Assembly (NCBI GenBank): GCA_020850375.1
Contig: JADZET010000371.1
Span: 1-11,176, forward strand
Source of the DNA: Phycisphaeraceae bacterium
Lineage (GTDB): Bacteria > Planctomycetota > Phycisphaerae > Phycisphaerales > Phycisphaeraceae
Direction of reading: 5' to 3'
Length of the DNA stretch: 11,176 nucleotides
Shown: positions 1-6,693 of the stretch, in pieces
Layout: every line of letters begins with the position of its first letter
Position numbering within the stretch: position 1 is the stretch's first letter
Program-made: the position numbers and the translations under genes
Notes under the pieces: model-generated
The model's input: only the letters and a program-made list of their open reading frames with translations
Told to the model about the DNA's origin: nothing
Databases searched by the model: none

Positions 1-41
1 CACGCGACGGATCGCACGCTTCCACAAGGACGAACGGAACC

Positions 42-923
42 ATGACACGCGAAACCAAGATCGGCCTCCTGGCGGGCATGGGCATCATCTTGCTGATCGG
101 GATCATCGTCAGCGACCTTCTGGTCAAGCCCCCCCAGGACGTGCCGACTCAGCTCCAGCGTTTCGCCGCCGGCGCCCAGGACAGCGTCAACAGCCGCACG
201 GCCCAGAGCTGGCGGCCCATGGGCTCGACGTCAGCCGGCGTCGGAGCCGCCGCCCGACCGATCCCCACGCCCACCGAGCTTGACAACGCCTCCGTCGCCA
301 CCGCCGCGCAGCAATACGCGGCCGACCTGATCAACCGTCAACCGATCCCCGCGCTCCGCCAGGAACAGACGCCCAAGACGACCACGTTCGCATCGGGCCA
401 CCCCGAGGACGCGCCCGTGGCTAACGGCTCGAACCTGCTCGTCCCCGTCGAGTCCTCGCCCATCACGGCCTCCGGCACACCGGTGACGCTCAACTCCGGC
501 TCGGCCGCCGTCACCCCCACGCCAACCGCCTCGGCGCTCAGGACCGTCACCGTCGAGGCCGGCGACACCCTGACCAAGATCGCCGAGCGCGAACTGGGCT
601 CGCAGGGCCGCTACCGCGAGATCTTCGACGCCAACCGCGACCAGCTCCAGTCCCCCGACGCCGTGAGGCAGGGCATGGTCCTGAAGATCCCCGCCGGCAC
701 CGCGGCTCCGACACCCGCCCATGCAACACCGGCCGCCGCGCCTCAACCCGCCCGCACCTACACCGTCAAGACCGGCGACACCCTCTACGCCATCGCCCAG
801 AAGACCCTCGGCAGCGGGGCCCACTGGAAGGACATCCTGGCCGCCAATGGCAAGACGCTCCGCAACGACGCCAAGAACCTCAAGGACGGCCAGGTCCTGA
901 CGATTCCTTCCCCAAGCCGGTGA
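42..923 (+). CDS. Membrane-anchored protein with two LysM domains
   Basis: This 293-aa protein probably binds peptidoglycan from a membrane anchor. Residues about 7-27 form one hydrophobic segment (GLLAGMGIILLIGIIV) after a short charged start, which fits a signal anchor. A long low-complexity linker rich in Pro, Ala, Thr and Ser follows. Two LysM modules lie at about residues 167-217 and 238-289, each with the family pattern T-V-x-x-G-D-T-L-x-x-I-A and a closing (V/L)-L-x-I-P. No catalytic domain is visible, so it is more likely a wall-binding or scaffold protein than an enzyme. The ATG at 42 places the anchor at the extreme N terminus, and a weak AAGGA lies at 26-30. It precedes the ftsL-like and ftsI genes on the same strand, separated by a palindromic repeat, so a role in septal or lateral wall synthesis is inferred. 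LysM repeats are certain; function is not. Confidence 0.88.
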   Translation: MTRETKIGLLAGMGIILLIGIIVSDLLVKPPQDVPTQLQRFAAGAQDSVNSRTAQSWRPMGSTSAGVGAAARPIPTPTELDNASVATAAQQYAADLINRQPIPALRQEQTPKTTTFASGHPEDAPVANGSNLLVPVESSPITASGTPVTLNSGSAAVTPTPTASALRTVTVEAGDTLTKIAERELGSQGRYREIFDANRDQLQSPDAVRQGMVLKIPAGTAAPTPAHATPAAAPQPARTYTVKTGDTLYAIAQKTLGSGAHWKDILAANGKTLRNDAKNLKDGQVLTIPSPSR

Positions 924-932
924 CGCCGCCCT

Positions 933-1009
933 GTAGGGCACGCATCCTGCGTGCCTTGATGTGTGAGTGAACCTCCACCAAATGACGGCACGCGCGATGC
1001 GTGCCCTAC
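933..1009. repeat. REPIN-like inverted pair of GTAG hairpins, copy A
   Basis: Two 23-nt arms lie at 933-955 and 987-1009 in inverted orientation, matching at 21 of 23 positions, with a 31-nt spacer. Each arm is itself a hairpin. The left arm reads GTAG, G, then the stem GGCACGCA with loop TCC and returning strand TGCGTGCC, using the second G of GTAGGG onward. The right arm has a 7-bp stem GGCACGC/GCGTGCC. A GTAG foot next to a short GC-rich hairpin, arranged as a head-to-head pair, is the known architecture of REP/REPIN elements that are mobilised in trans by RAYT (Y1) transposases. The element fills most of the gap between the LysM gene stop (923) and the ftsL-like start (1032), so it would be transcribed as structured RNA inside this gene unit. 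A related copy is at 7648-7695. Confidence 0.85.
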
Positions 1010-1031
1010 GCCAAGGCGATGGTTGGGTGAC

Positions 1032-1376
1032 ATGCACCGCAAACTCGGATTCCTGATCGCCTCGACCTTCCTCGTCGGCTCCCTGCTGCTGGTCCTGCGC
1101 CAGCAGCAGTTCGAGGAGGCCCACCGACTCGTCCGCGCCCACAAGCAGATCGACCAGGCCCAGCGCGAGCTGTGGCAGCTTCAGGTCCAGATCGCCGGCG
1201 AGCTCCAGCCGCAGACACTGCGGCGGACGATCCAGACGCTGCCGGTCGAGTTCGAGCCCATCGTCGACGACATCGTCGAGTCCCCGTCCGCGTCGACGCC
1301 GCCCATGCGGGTCGCCTCCGCATTCCCCGCCAGGAAGTCCTCCAAGAAACCAGCAGGGGCCACCCATGGCCAGTGA
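1032..1376 (+). CDS. ftsL: FtsL-like bitopic cell-division protein
   Basis: This 114-aa protein has one transmembrane segment at about residues 5-22 (FLIASTFLVGSLLLVL), a short cytoplasmic start, then a heptad-like helical stretch at about residues 24-60 rich in Gln, Glu, Leu and Arg, with the pattern E-L-W-x-L-Q-V-Q-I-A. It ends in a Pro/Ser/Lys-rich tail. Small size, bitopic topology, periplasmic coiled coil and a position directly upstream of ftsI are the standard marks of FtsL, which in other bacteria pairs with FtsB/DivIC and activates FtsW-FtsI. FtsL sequences diverge fast, so the name rests mostly on topology and context. The frame is open upstream to 963, but those codons lie in and next to the palindromic repeat, so the ATG at 1032, directly before the membrane segment, was chosen. 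The end overlaps ftsI by 11 nt, which suggests translational coupling. Confidence 0.72.
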   Translation: MHRKLGFLIASTFLVGSLLLVLRQQQFEEAHRLVRAHKQIDQAQRELWQLQVQIAGELQPQTLRRTIQTLPVEFEPIVDDIVESPSASTPPMRVASAFPARKSSKKPAGATHGQ

Positions 1377-3201
1377 CACGACTCAACCCGGGCTCCAACC
1401 GGGCGACCGCCTCGCCGGCCTGCGCCGCGTGGCCATGGAGGAGACCGAGACCCGTCAGCGAGGCGGCCGATTCTCCGTCGTCGCCACGATTCTTGCCCTG
1501 GCCATCACCCTCGGCTACGGCTTAATGGCCGCCCGCGTCATCCACCTCCAGAACAACCCCCCACAGCCGATCGCCGAACGCGTGGGCATGCAGCACGGCA
1601 CGATCCCCCTGATCGCCCGCCGCGGCACGCTCCTGGACCGCAAGGGACGCGTCCTGGCCTCGACCGGCGTGGCCTGGAAGCTCTTCGCCGACAGCCAGAT
1701 CATTGGCGACCCCGTGGCCTTCGCCCAGAAGGTGGGACAGGAGCTCGACTACCCCGCCACGCCGATGGCCAAGGCCATCATCGACAAGCTCGGCAGCCGG
1801 TTCATCGTCCTGGACCCCGAGATGGATGACGTAAAAGCCTCCAAGGTCCTGGACCTGCGCCTCCCGGGCCTCGGACGACAGATGTATCTCGAGCGGCATT
1901 ACCCGATGAAGACCCTCGCCGGCCAGCTCATCGGCTTCGTCGGCACGGACGACAAGGGCCTCGAAGGGCTCGAGCGCTACTTCAACGCTGAACTGACCGC
2001 CACGCCCGGCCAAGTCGACTACGTGCGGGCCGCCAACCGTCGGCCGCTGTGGATCCAGCCCGCAGGCTACCAGCTCCCGCAGACGGCCTCGGCCGTCCGA
2101 CTGAGCCTCGACGTCGCCGTCCAGGCCATCGCCGAGGAAGAGCTCGAGGCCGCCTGCCGCAAGTTCGAGGGCAAGTCCGGCCAGCTCATCGTCATGGACC
2201 CGAGCACGGGTGAGATCCTGGCCATGGCCAACTACCCGTTCTTCGACCCGGGCTCCTTCGAGACGTCCAAGCCCGACGCCCGCCGCAACCGCTGCATCAC
2301 CGACGTGTTCGAGCCCGGCTCGATCTTCAAGCCCTTCGTCTGGGCCGTGGCCACCGAGCGCGGCACCGCCCGGCCGACGGAGTTGATCGACTGCCACAAC
2401 GGCCTGTACGTCACCCCCATCGGCCGGCGCCTCCGCGACGCCCACCCCTACGGCCTGCTGACCTGGGAGAGCGTGCTGATCAAGTCCTCGAACATCGGCA
2501 TGGCCGTCGTCGGCCAGCGGATGGGCAACACCGCCCTCTTTAGCGCCATCCGGAGCTTCGGCTTCGGCCTGAACACCGGCAGCAAGCTCCCCGGCGAGTC
2601 CGCGGGCATGGTCCGGCCGCTGCGGTCCTGGGGCCATTACTCCGAGACCAGCGTCCCGATGGGTCAGGAGATCGGCGTCACGGCCATGCAGCTCGTGCGG
2701 GGCATGGCCATCCTGGCCAACGACGGCCAGACCGTCGTCCCCACCGTCCTGTTGAAGGACCCTGACGACCCGAGCATCCCCGAGCTGACCGTCCGCGAGC
2801 AGGCCATCAAGCCCCAGACGGCCAAGCAGGTCCGCCAGATCCTGCGTCGCGTCGTCGTCGAGGGCACGGGTCGGCAGGCCGCCAGCGAGCTCTACAGCAT
2901 CTGGGGCAAGACCGGGACGGCCCAGATCGCCGACCACAAGCGCGGCGGCTACCTCGAGGGGGCCTACGTCGGCTCGTTCCTCGGCGGCGCGCCGCTGGAC
3001 CACCCGCGCATCGTTGTGGGATGCTTCATTCACCGGCCCAATCCCTCCAAGGGCTACTACGGCGGCACCATCTCGGCGCCGGCGGTCAAGAACGTCATCG
3101 ACCGCACCCTGATCTACCTCAACCAGGCCCCGGACCTCGAGCCCAAGGACACGGACGTCAACGCCATCGACGAGGCCCTGATCGCCATGGACCGCGACTG
3201 A
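1366..3201 (+). CDS. ftsI: Class B penicillin-binding protein, peptidoglycan D,D-transpeptidase FtsI
   Basis: This 611-aa enzyme cross-links peptidoglycan stem peptides in the periplasm, at the division septum if it is true FtsI. One transmembrane anchor lies at about residues 36-56. The PBP dimerisation/pedestal domain starts at about 84 with R-R-G-T-L-L-D-R-K-G-R-V-L-A, and the transpeptidase domain covers about 270-585. All three catalytic motifs are present: S319-I-F-K322 (in EPGSIFKP, with S319 as the acyl-enzyme serine), S374-S-N376, and K515-T-G-T518. The length and the EPGSIFKP context fit FtsI/PBP3 better than PBP2/MrdA. The start at 1366 overlaps the upstream ftsL-like gene and has AGGGG at 1355-1359; a later in-frame ATG at 1435 is possible but would leave no obvious coupling. 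The canonical dcw order would continue with murE, but here gcvT follows, so the cluster is broken at this point. Confidence 0.95.
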   Translation: MASDTTQPGLQPGDRLAGLRRVAMEETETRQRGGRFSVVATILALAITLGYGLMAARVIHLQNNPPQPIAERVGMQHGTIPLIARRGTLLDRKGRVLASTGVAWKLFADSQIIGDPVAFAQKVGQELDYPATPMAKAIIDKLGSRFIVLDPEMDDVKASKVLDLRLPGLGRQMYLERHYPMKTLAGQLIGFVGTDDKGLEGLERYFNAELTATPGQVDYVRAANRRPLWIQPAGYQLPQTASAVRLSLDVAVQAIAEEELEAACRKFEGKSGQLIVMDPSTGEILAMANYPFFDPGSFETSKPDARRNRCITDVFEPGSIFKPFVWAVATERGTARPTELIDCHNGLYVTPIGRRLRDAHPYGLLTWESVLIKSSNIGMAVVGQRMGNTALFSAIRSFGFGLNTGSKLPGESAGMVRPLRSWGHYSETSVPMGQEIGVTAMQLVRGMAILANDGQTVVPTVLLKDPDDPSIPELTVREQAIKPQTAKQVRQILRRVVVEGTGRQAASELYSIWGKTGTAQIADHKRGGYLEGAYVGSFLGGAPLDHPRIVVGCFIHRPNPSKGYYGGTISAPAVKNVIDRTLIYLNQAPDLEPKDTDVNAIDEALIAMDRD

Positions 3202-3222
3202 TCCGTCCGCTCGCCCGGCCGG

Positions 3223-3252
3223 TTGGTGCATCCAAGTTCCATCGAGTAATCT
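3223..3252 (+). promoter_or_regulatory. Possible promoter for gcvT
   Basis: The 125-nt gap between ftsI and gcvT contains TTGGTG (3223-3228) and TAATCT (3247-3252) separated by 18 nt, a weak match to sigma-70 -35 and -10 elements. It would give a leader of roughly 70 nt before the TTG start. gcvT is functionally unrelated to ftsI, so a promoter of its own is expected, but the match is loose. Confidence 0.3.
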
Positions 3253-3315
3253 TTGCATTCCGCCCATCGCCCGTCCCCCTGGCGGACGCGGCTCGAGCAT
3301 CACCCTTGATCGGAC

Positions 3316-3320
3316 AGGAG
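3316..3320 (+). promoter_or_regulatory. Ribosome binding site that fixes the gcvT TTG start
   Basis: AGGAG lies 6 nt before the TTG at 3327. It decides the start, because no ATG or GTG in this frame lies at the place where GcvT homology begins, and the codons further upstream translate to a Pro/Arg-rich string with no family resemblance. Confidence 0.75.
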
Positions 3321-3326
3321 CCTTCC

Positions 3327-4418
3327 TTGCATCAGACCGCCTTCCACAGCCTGCACGTCAAGCACGGGGCCAAGTTCGTCGACTACTTCGGCTGGCAGCT
3401 GCCGATCATGTACAAGTCGATCCACGAGGAGCACAGGCAGGTCCGCACGTCGGCGGGGCTCTTCGATGTCTCGCACATGGGCCGGATCAAGATCACCGGT
3501 CGCCACGCCCGCCGGCTGCTCGAGCGCGTGCTGACCCGCCGGATCACGGACATGGAGGAGATGGCCTGCCGCTACTCGCTGGTCTGCAACGAGCGGGGCG
3601 GCGTCATAGATGACGTGATCGTCTACCGCTATCCCGACTACTGGATGCTGGTGGTCAACGCGGCCAACCGCGAGAAGATCTTCACGCACCTGCGGGCCAA
3701 CGTCGGCGATCTGTCGGTCAAGCTCGACGACTTCACGCTCTCCTCGGCCATGGTGGCGGTGCAGGGGCCCAAGGCGATGGCCTTCATCGGCGAGTTCTCC
3801 CGCGAGATCCCCACGCTCAAGCGCTACCACTTCTGCCTCAAGAACCTGGTGATCATGAAGCTGACCGTCAGCCGAACGGGCTACACGGGCGAGGACGGCG
3901 TGGAGATCATCATGCCGGGCAACCTCGCGGCGATGGCGCTCAAACTCTGGCTCAAGGACGACGACGAGTCCGGCGTGCTCAAGCCCGCGGGCCTGGGCGC
4001 GCGTGACACGCTCCGCCTCGAGGCCGGCATGCCCCTCTACGGCCATGAGCTCAGCGAGGACATTGACCCCCTCTCGGCGGGCCTGAACTTCGCCGTGACG
4101 CTCGACAAGGACCAGATGGACCAGGGCGAACCCTTCATCGGCCAAGAGGCGCTCAAGAAGATCGCCGCCGACGGGCCCGTCAAGAAGCTCGTGGGCCTCA
4201 AGCTTGAGGGCCGCCGCACCCCACGCCAGGGCATGAACGTGCTGGCGGGCGACGCCGTCGTCGGCCAGGTCACCAGCGGGTGCCTCTCGCCGACGCTCGA
4301 GTGCCCGATCGCCATGGCCTACATCCAGAGTGGGGCGACGCCTACGAGCGTCGACTTCGGCAGCGAGAAGAGCGCGGCGCAGCAGACATCGCTGCCGTTC
4401 TACAAGCGGCCGTCCTGA
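3327..4418 (+). CDS. gcvT: Glycine cleavage system T protein (aminomethyltransferase)
   Basis: This 363-aa cytoplasmic enzyme takes the aminomethyl group from lipoylated GcvH, releases ammonia and forms 5,10-methylenetetrahydrofolate. Family motifs run in order: the N-terminal L-H-x-x-H-G-A-K-F-V-D-Y-F-G-W, F-D-V-S-H-M-G at about 46-52, G-G-V-I-D-D at 91-96 (D96 corresponds to the catalytic Asp), N111, R-T-G-Y-T-G-E-D at 183-190, G-A-R-D-T-L-R-L-E-A-G at about 224-234, and the C-terminal G-Q-V-T-S-G at about 313-318. It lacks the K-G-C-Y-x-G-Q-E signature of the related YgfZ. The TTG start is supported by AGGAG 6 nt upstream. No gcvH or gcvP lies beside it, so the other subunits must be elsewhere. 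It shares folate one-carbon metabolism with folD further along but is not in an operon with it. Confidence 0.94.
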   Translation: MHQTAFHSLHVKHGAKFVDYFGWQLPIMYKSIHEEHRQVRTSAGLFDVSHMGRIKITGRHARRLLERVLTRRITDMEEMACRYSLVCNERGGVIDDVIVYRYPDYWMLVVNAANREKIFTHLRANVGDLSVKLDDFTLSSAMVAVQGPKAMAFIGEFSREIPTLKRYHFCLKNLVIMKLTVSRTGYTGEDGVEIIMPGNLAAMALKLWLKDDDESGVLKPAGLGARDTLRLEAGMPLYGHELSEDIDPLSAGLNFAVTLDKDQMDQGEPFIGQEALKKIAADGPVKKLVGLKLEGRRTPRQGMNVLAGDAVVGQVTSGCLSPTLECPIAMAYIQSGATPTSVDFGSEKSAAQQTSLPFYKRPS

Positions 4419-4457
4419 CACCAGATGTTGGCTGATTGATCACGAAGAAAGGCAAAC

Positions 4458-5426
4458 TCACGCGCTGCGCCGCCGGCGAGGGCTCGGTGGCTCGGCCGTC
4501 GCGGTGGTCGTCTCGGCGGGCTTGGGGGTCCTGCGGCGCCGGCGCCGTCCGGGCTCCGCGTCGTGCTCCTTGCCGAACGGGTTGCGGCTGTCGAGCCGTC
4601 GGCCGAGCTTCTCGAGGGCCTCGATCTCGATCTGACGCACACGCTCGCGGGTCAGCCCCACGCGCTGGCCGACTTCCTTGAGCGTCAGCGGGCCCTCGCC
4701 GCTCAGGCCGAATCGCAGCCGAAGGATGTTGGCCTCACGCTCGTCGATGGCGTCGAGCAGTTTGCGGATCGTCTGCACGTCGTCGCGGTTGACCATGTGC
4801 TCATCGGGCATCATGTGCCGGTGGTCGTGCAGCATCTCCGCCAGGTCCATGCCGGTCTCCCCGTTCTTGCTCGGGGTGTTGCCCGTCTGGGCCGGCCGCT
4901 GAAACGCCCGCACGGCCTTGCGGATCATGCGGACCTTCTTGGGATTCAGTTGCATCACCTCGGCCAACTCGGGCACCGAGGGCGATCGGCCGAGCTTCTC
5001 CTCGAGCTCCGCGGCGGCCTTCTTCCAGCGGGCGATCAGCTCGACCATGTAGGCCGGGATGTGCACGGGCTGGACGGCGTTGATCAGGGCGCGCTTGATC
5101 GCCTGCTTGATCCACCACGAGGCGTAGGTCGAGAACCGCGCCCCCTGCTCGGGGTCAAAAGCCTCGACGGCGCGGAGCAACCCCAGGTTACCCTCCTCGA
5201 TCAGGTCGATCAGGGGCAGCCCACGGTTGGCGAATCGCTTGGCGATGTTGACCACGAGGCGGAGGTTCGAGCGGACCATCTGCTCCCGGGCGGCCGGGCA
5301 GTTCTCGTGCATGATCTTCCAGCACAGCTCCCGCTCCTGCTGCTGGGTCAGCAGAGGAGACGCGTCGATCTCCTTCAGGTACAACGCCAGCCCGCTCTTG
5401 ATGGGGGAGCCACGCATCGGGCACAT
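4458..5426 (-). CDS. Sigma-70 family RNA polymerase sigma factor (RpoD/SigA-like) with Arg-rich tail
   Basis: This factor directs RNA polymerase to promoters. From the ATG at 5426 it has 322 aa. Region 1.2 is at about 10-43. Region 2 is at about 45-118, with D-L-I-E-E-G-N-L-G-L and F-S-T-Y-A-S-W-W-I-K-Q-A-I (core binding, -10 melting and recognition). Region 3 is at about 120-200 (V-H-I-P-A-Y-M-V-E). Region 4 is at about 213-278, with the helix-turn-helix T-L-K-E-V-G-Q-R-V-G-L-T-R-E-R-V-R-Q-I-E. Region 1.1 is absent and the protein is short, so it may be a group 2 factor rather than the housekeeping one. About 42 residues follow region 4, ending in two Arg clusters around a Thr/Pro/Ala linker, which is unusual. 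The frame is open to 5591, but that extension reads as non-coding and would overlap the ROK gene; ATG 5417 is an alternative start. A poor promoter candidate (TTATACC, around 5484-5490) lies upstream. Confidence 0.92.
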   Translation of the reverse strand: MCPMRGSPIKSGLALYLKEIDASPLLTQQQERELCWKIMHENCPAAREQMVRSNLRLVVNIAKRFANRGLPLIDLIEEGNLGLLRAVEAFDPEQGARFSTYASWWIKQAIKRALINAVQPVHIPAYMVELIARWKKAAAELEEKLGRSPSVPELAEVMQLNPKKVRMIRKAVRAFQRPAQTGNTPSKNGETGMDLAEMLHDHRHMMPDEHMVNRDDVQTIRKLLDAIDEREANILRLRFGLSGEGPLTLKEVGQRVGLTRERVRQIEIEALEKLGRRLDSRNPFGKEHDAEPGRRRRRRTPKPAETTTATAEPPSPRRRRSA

Positions 5427-5557
5427 CTGCCCCGATCGAGCTAGAACCGCGAAATGCGGCCCGGGTCGGGGCGTCCTCTCCTGGGTATAAGTCGGTCTTT
5501 TGGGTGGGGCGCTTAAGGCCGGACGGCCGCGGATCGAAGGGCGGGCGGGGACGAGGG

Positions 5558-6559
5558 TTAAGAAAGTGCGCCGCGGCGCATCGCTTCCCACGCGACGCCC
5601 GCGGCTCCGATAATCCCTGCGTCATTGCCGAGTCGGGCGGGCACGATCGCCAACGCGTCGGCTGAGGCGATCCGCCACGTCCGCTCACGGAAGGAGCGGC
5701 GGATCCGGTCGAACATCCAGTCACCGGCCAGGGCCATGCCGCCGGCGAAGACAATCATCTTCGGATCCAGGACTCGGGCCAGCGTGACGCACGCCCACGC
5801 CAAGTCGTCGCAGACGCCTTGGGCAACCTCGACGGCCAGCGCGTCACCGGCCTGGGCGTGATCGAACAGGTCTTTCGCCGTAGGCTCGGGGCGGGAACGC
5901 AGCGACGTCGGCCGGCCGGTCTGAATCGCCTCCTTGGCCCGGCGAGACGCGGCGTTGGCCGAGGCGTAGAGCTCCAGGCACCCCCGCTGACCACATCCGC
6001 AGGGCAGACCGTCCTGACCGGGGTGAAGGATCAGGTGCCCCACCTCGGCCGCCAGACCGAAGCCGCCGTGCAGCACACGCCCGCCGATGACGATCCCCCC
6101 GCCGACACCCGTGCCGAGCGTGAGCATGACCAGGGGGTCAGGCAGCGAGATATTGCCGCCGTCCCCGCGACCCGCGCCGGCCCAATACTCGCCGAACGCG
6201 GCGGCGTTGGCGTCATTCTCGATCACGGCGGGCAGATCCAGCAGCTCGCTCATCCGCCTGGCCAGGGGCACATCGGTCCAACCAGGCAGGTTGGGGGCGC
6301 TCAGGACGATGCCGTGGTCGAAGTCAATCAGCCCCGGCGTGCCAACGCCCGCGGCGGCGATCGAGCCCGGCCCAAGCGTCATGCCGGCCTTCTGAGCAAC
6401 CTCGCCCGCCAGCCGGGCCATCGCGGCGCAGACGGCCTCAAACCCGTCCTTGCCGGGCGTGGGGGCCGACCCGCGCGACAACGCCCTGCCAGCGTCGTCG
6501 ACGACGCCAACCTTGATGTTCGTCCCCCCCAGGTCGATGCCGAGGTAATGCTTGGGCAT
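5558..6559 (-). CDS. ROK-family sugar kinase (probable glucokinase)
   Basis: This 333-aa protein probably phosphorylates glucose or a similar hexose with ATP in the cytoplasm. The N-terminal phosphate-binding motif is D9-L-G-G-T-N14. The catalytic Asp is D116 within E-N-D-A-N-A-A. A second nucleotide-binding loop, L-G-T-G-V-G-G-G, lies at about 148-155. The ROK zinc site appears as E172-V-G-H175 followed by C187-G-C189-G-x-x-G-C194-x-E196, with H175, C187, C189 and C194 as the expected ligands; the His-to-Cys gap is two residues longer than in Mlc. There is no N-terminal helix-turn-helix, so it is a kinase rather than a ROK repressor. Substrate cannot be fixed from sequence: glucokinase is the commonest role, but mannose, fructose and N-acetylated sugar kinases share the fold. 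It lies 131 nt upstream of the sigma factor gene on the same strand and is divergent from ispH. No clear Shine-Dalgarno precedes the ATG. Confidence 0.92.
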   Translation of the reverse strand: MPKHYLGIDLGGTNIKVGVVDDAGRALSRGSAPTPGKDGFEAVCAAMARLAGEVAQKAGMTLGPGSIAAAGVGTPGLIDFDHGIVLSAPNLPGWTDVPLARRMSELLDLPAVIENDANAAAFGEYWAGAGRGDGGNISLPDPLVMLTLGTGVGGGIVIGGRVLHGGFGLAAEVGHLILHPGQDGLPCGCGQRGCLELYASANAASRRAKEAIQTGRPTSLRSRPEPTAKDLFDHAQAGDALAVEVAQGVCDDLAWACVTLARVLDPKMIVFAGGMALAGDWMFDRIRRSFRERTWRIASADALAIVPARLGNDAGIIGAAGVAWEAMRRGALS

Positions 6560-6591
6560 GGGTGATGACGCCGGTCAACAGGCTGGATTGT

Positions 6592-6613
6592 CCGCTGGCC
6601 AACGAGCCAGCGG
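6592..6613. promoter_or_regulatory. Perfect 8-bp inverted repeat between ROK gene and ispH
   Basis: CCGCTGGC at 6592-6599 and GCCAGCGG at 6606-6613 are exact inverted repeats separated by 6 nt. The pairing can be extended outward with G-C and G-U pairs. It lies between divergent start codons, just upstream of the candidate ispH -10 box at 6628. This placement suits an operator for a dimeric regulator. It has no T tract, so it is a poor terminator. No regulator can be named. Confidence 0.4.
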
Positions 6614-6627
6614 GCGGATGAAGAGAC

Positions 6628-6633
6628 TATGAT
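6628..6633 (+). promoter_or_regulatory. Candidate -10 box for ispH
   Basis: TATGAT, inside the AT-rich patch TATGATAAAT, differs from the sigma-70 -10 consensus at one position. It would give a leader of about 55 nt. No good -35 stands at 17 nt spacing; that position overlaps the inverted repeat at 6592-6613, so activation or repression there is possible. Confidence 0.4.
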
Positions 6634-6678
6634 AAATGGCCCCGGGGCTTTCCGCTCCGCGATGCCACCCCCCTGCCT

Positions 6679-6684
6679 GAGAGG
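6679..6684 (+). promoter_or_regulatory. Ribosome binding site that fixes the ispH start
   Basis: GAGAGG lies 9 nt before the ATG at 6694. The in-frame TTG at 6685 touches this site directly, so it cannot be used with it, and ATG 6694 is preferred. That also gives the family's usual N terminus, MRILLANPRGFCAGV. Confidence 0.75.
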
Positions 6685-6693
6685 TTGTCCCTG

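Noticed and set aside
1..45. Possible tail of an upstream gene ending in TGA at 43-45, overlapping the LysM ATG as ATGA
   Set aside because: Only 14 codons are visible and they match no family end that I recognise, so a gene cannot be called. The overlap would fit translational coupling if sequence upstream confirms it.
963..1031. N-terminal extension of the ftsL-like protein from a start at 963
   Set aside because: The added 23 residues are encoded by the spacer and right arm of the palindromic repeat and would place a Pro/Arg-rich segment before the membrane helix. ATG 1032 is the better start.
231..1379. Long open frame antisense to the LysM and ftsL-like genes
   Set aside because: Its translation is a Gly/Arg/Asp/Val-rich string without motifs. 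Long antisense frames are expected in GC-rich coding DNA, and the plus strand carries recognisable domains.
1522..3303. 593-codon open frame antisense to ftsI
   Set aside because: The composition is skewed to Gly, Asp, Val, Leu and Ala with no family resemblance; ftsI on the other strand has all its catalytic motifs.
3300..4421. 373-codon open frame antisense to gcvT
   Set aside because: It is a compositional shadow of gcvT, rich in Arg, Leu, Val, His and Glu, with no motif or ribosome site.
4419..4457. Terminator between convergent gcvT and the sigma factor gene
   Set aside because: The 39-nt gap shows no convincing stem-loop or T tract on either strand.
4563..5444. 293-codon open frame antisense to the sigma factor
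   Set aside because: It is a repetitive Leu/Val/Gly/Asp/His string with no domain, and the opposite strand encodes clear sigma-70 regions.
5427..5591. N-terminal extension of the sigma factor up to 5591
   Set aside because: These 55 residues are Pro/Arg-rich, have no sigma region 1.1 features and would overlap the end of the ROK kinase gene.
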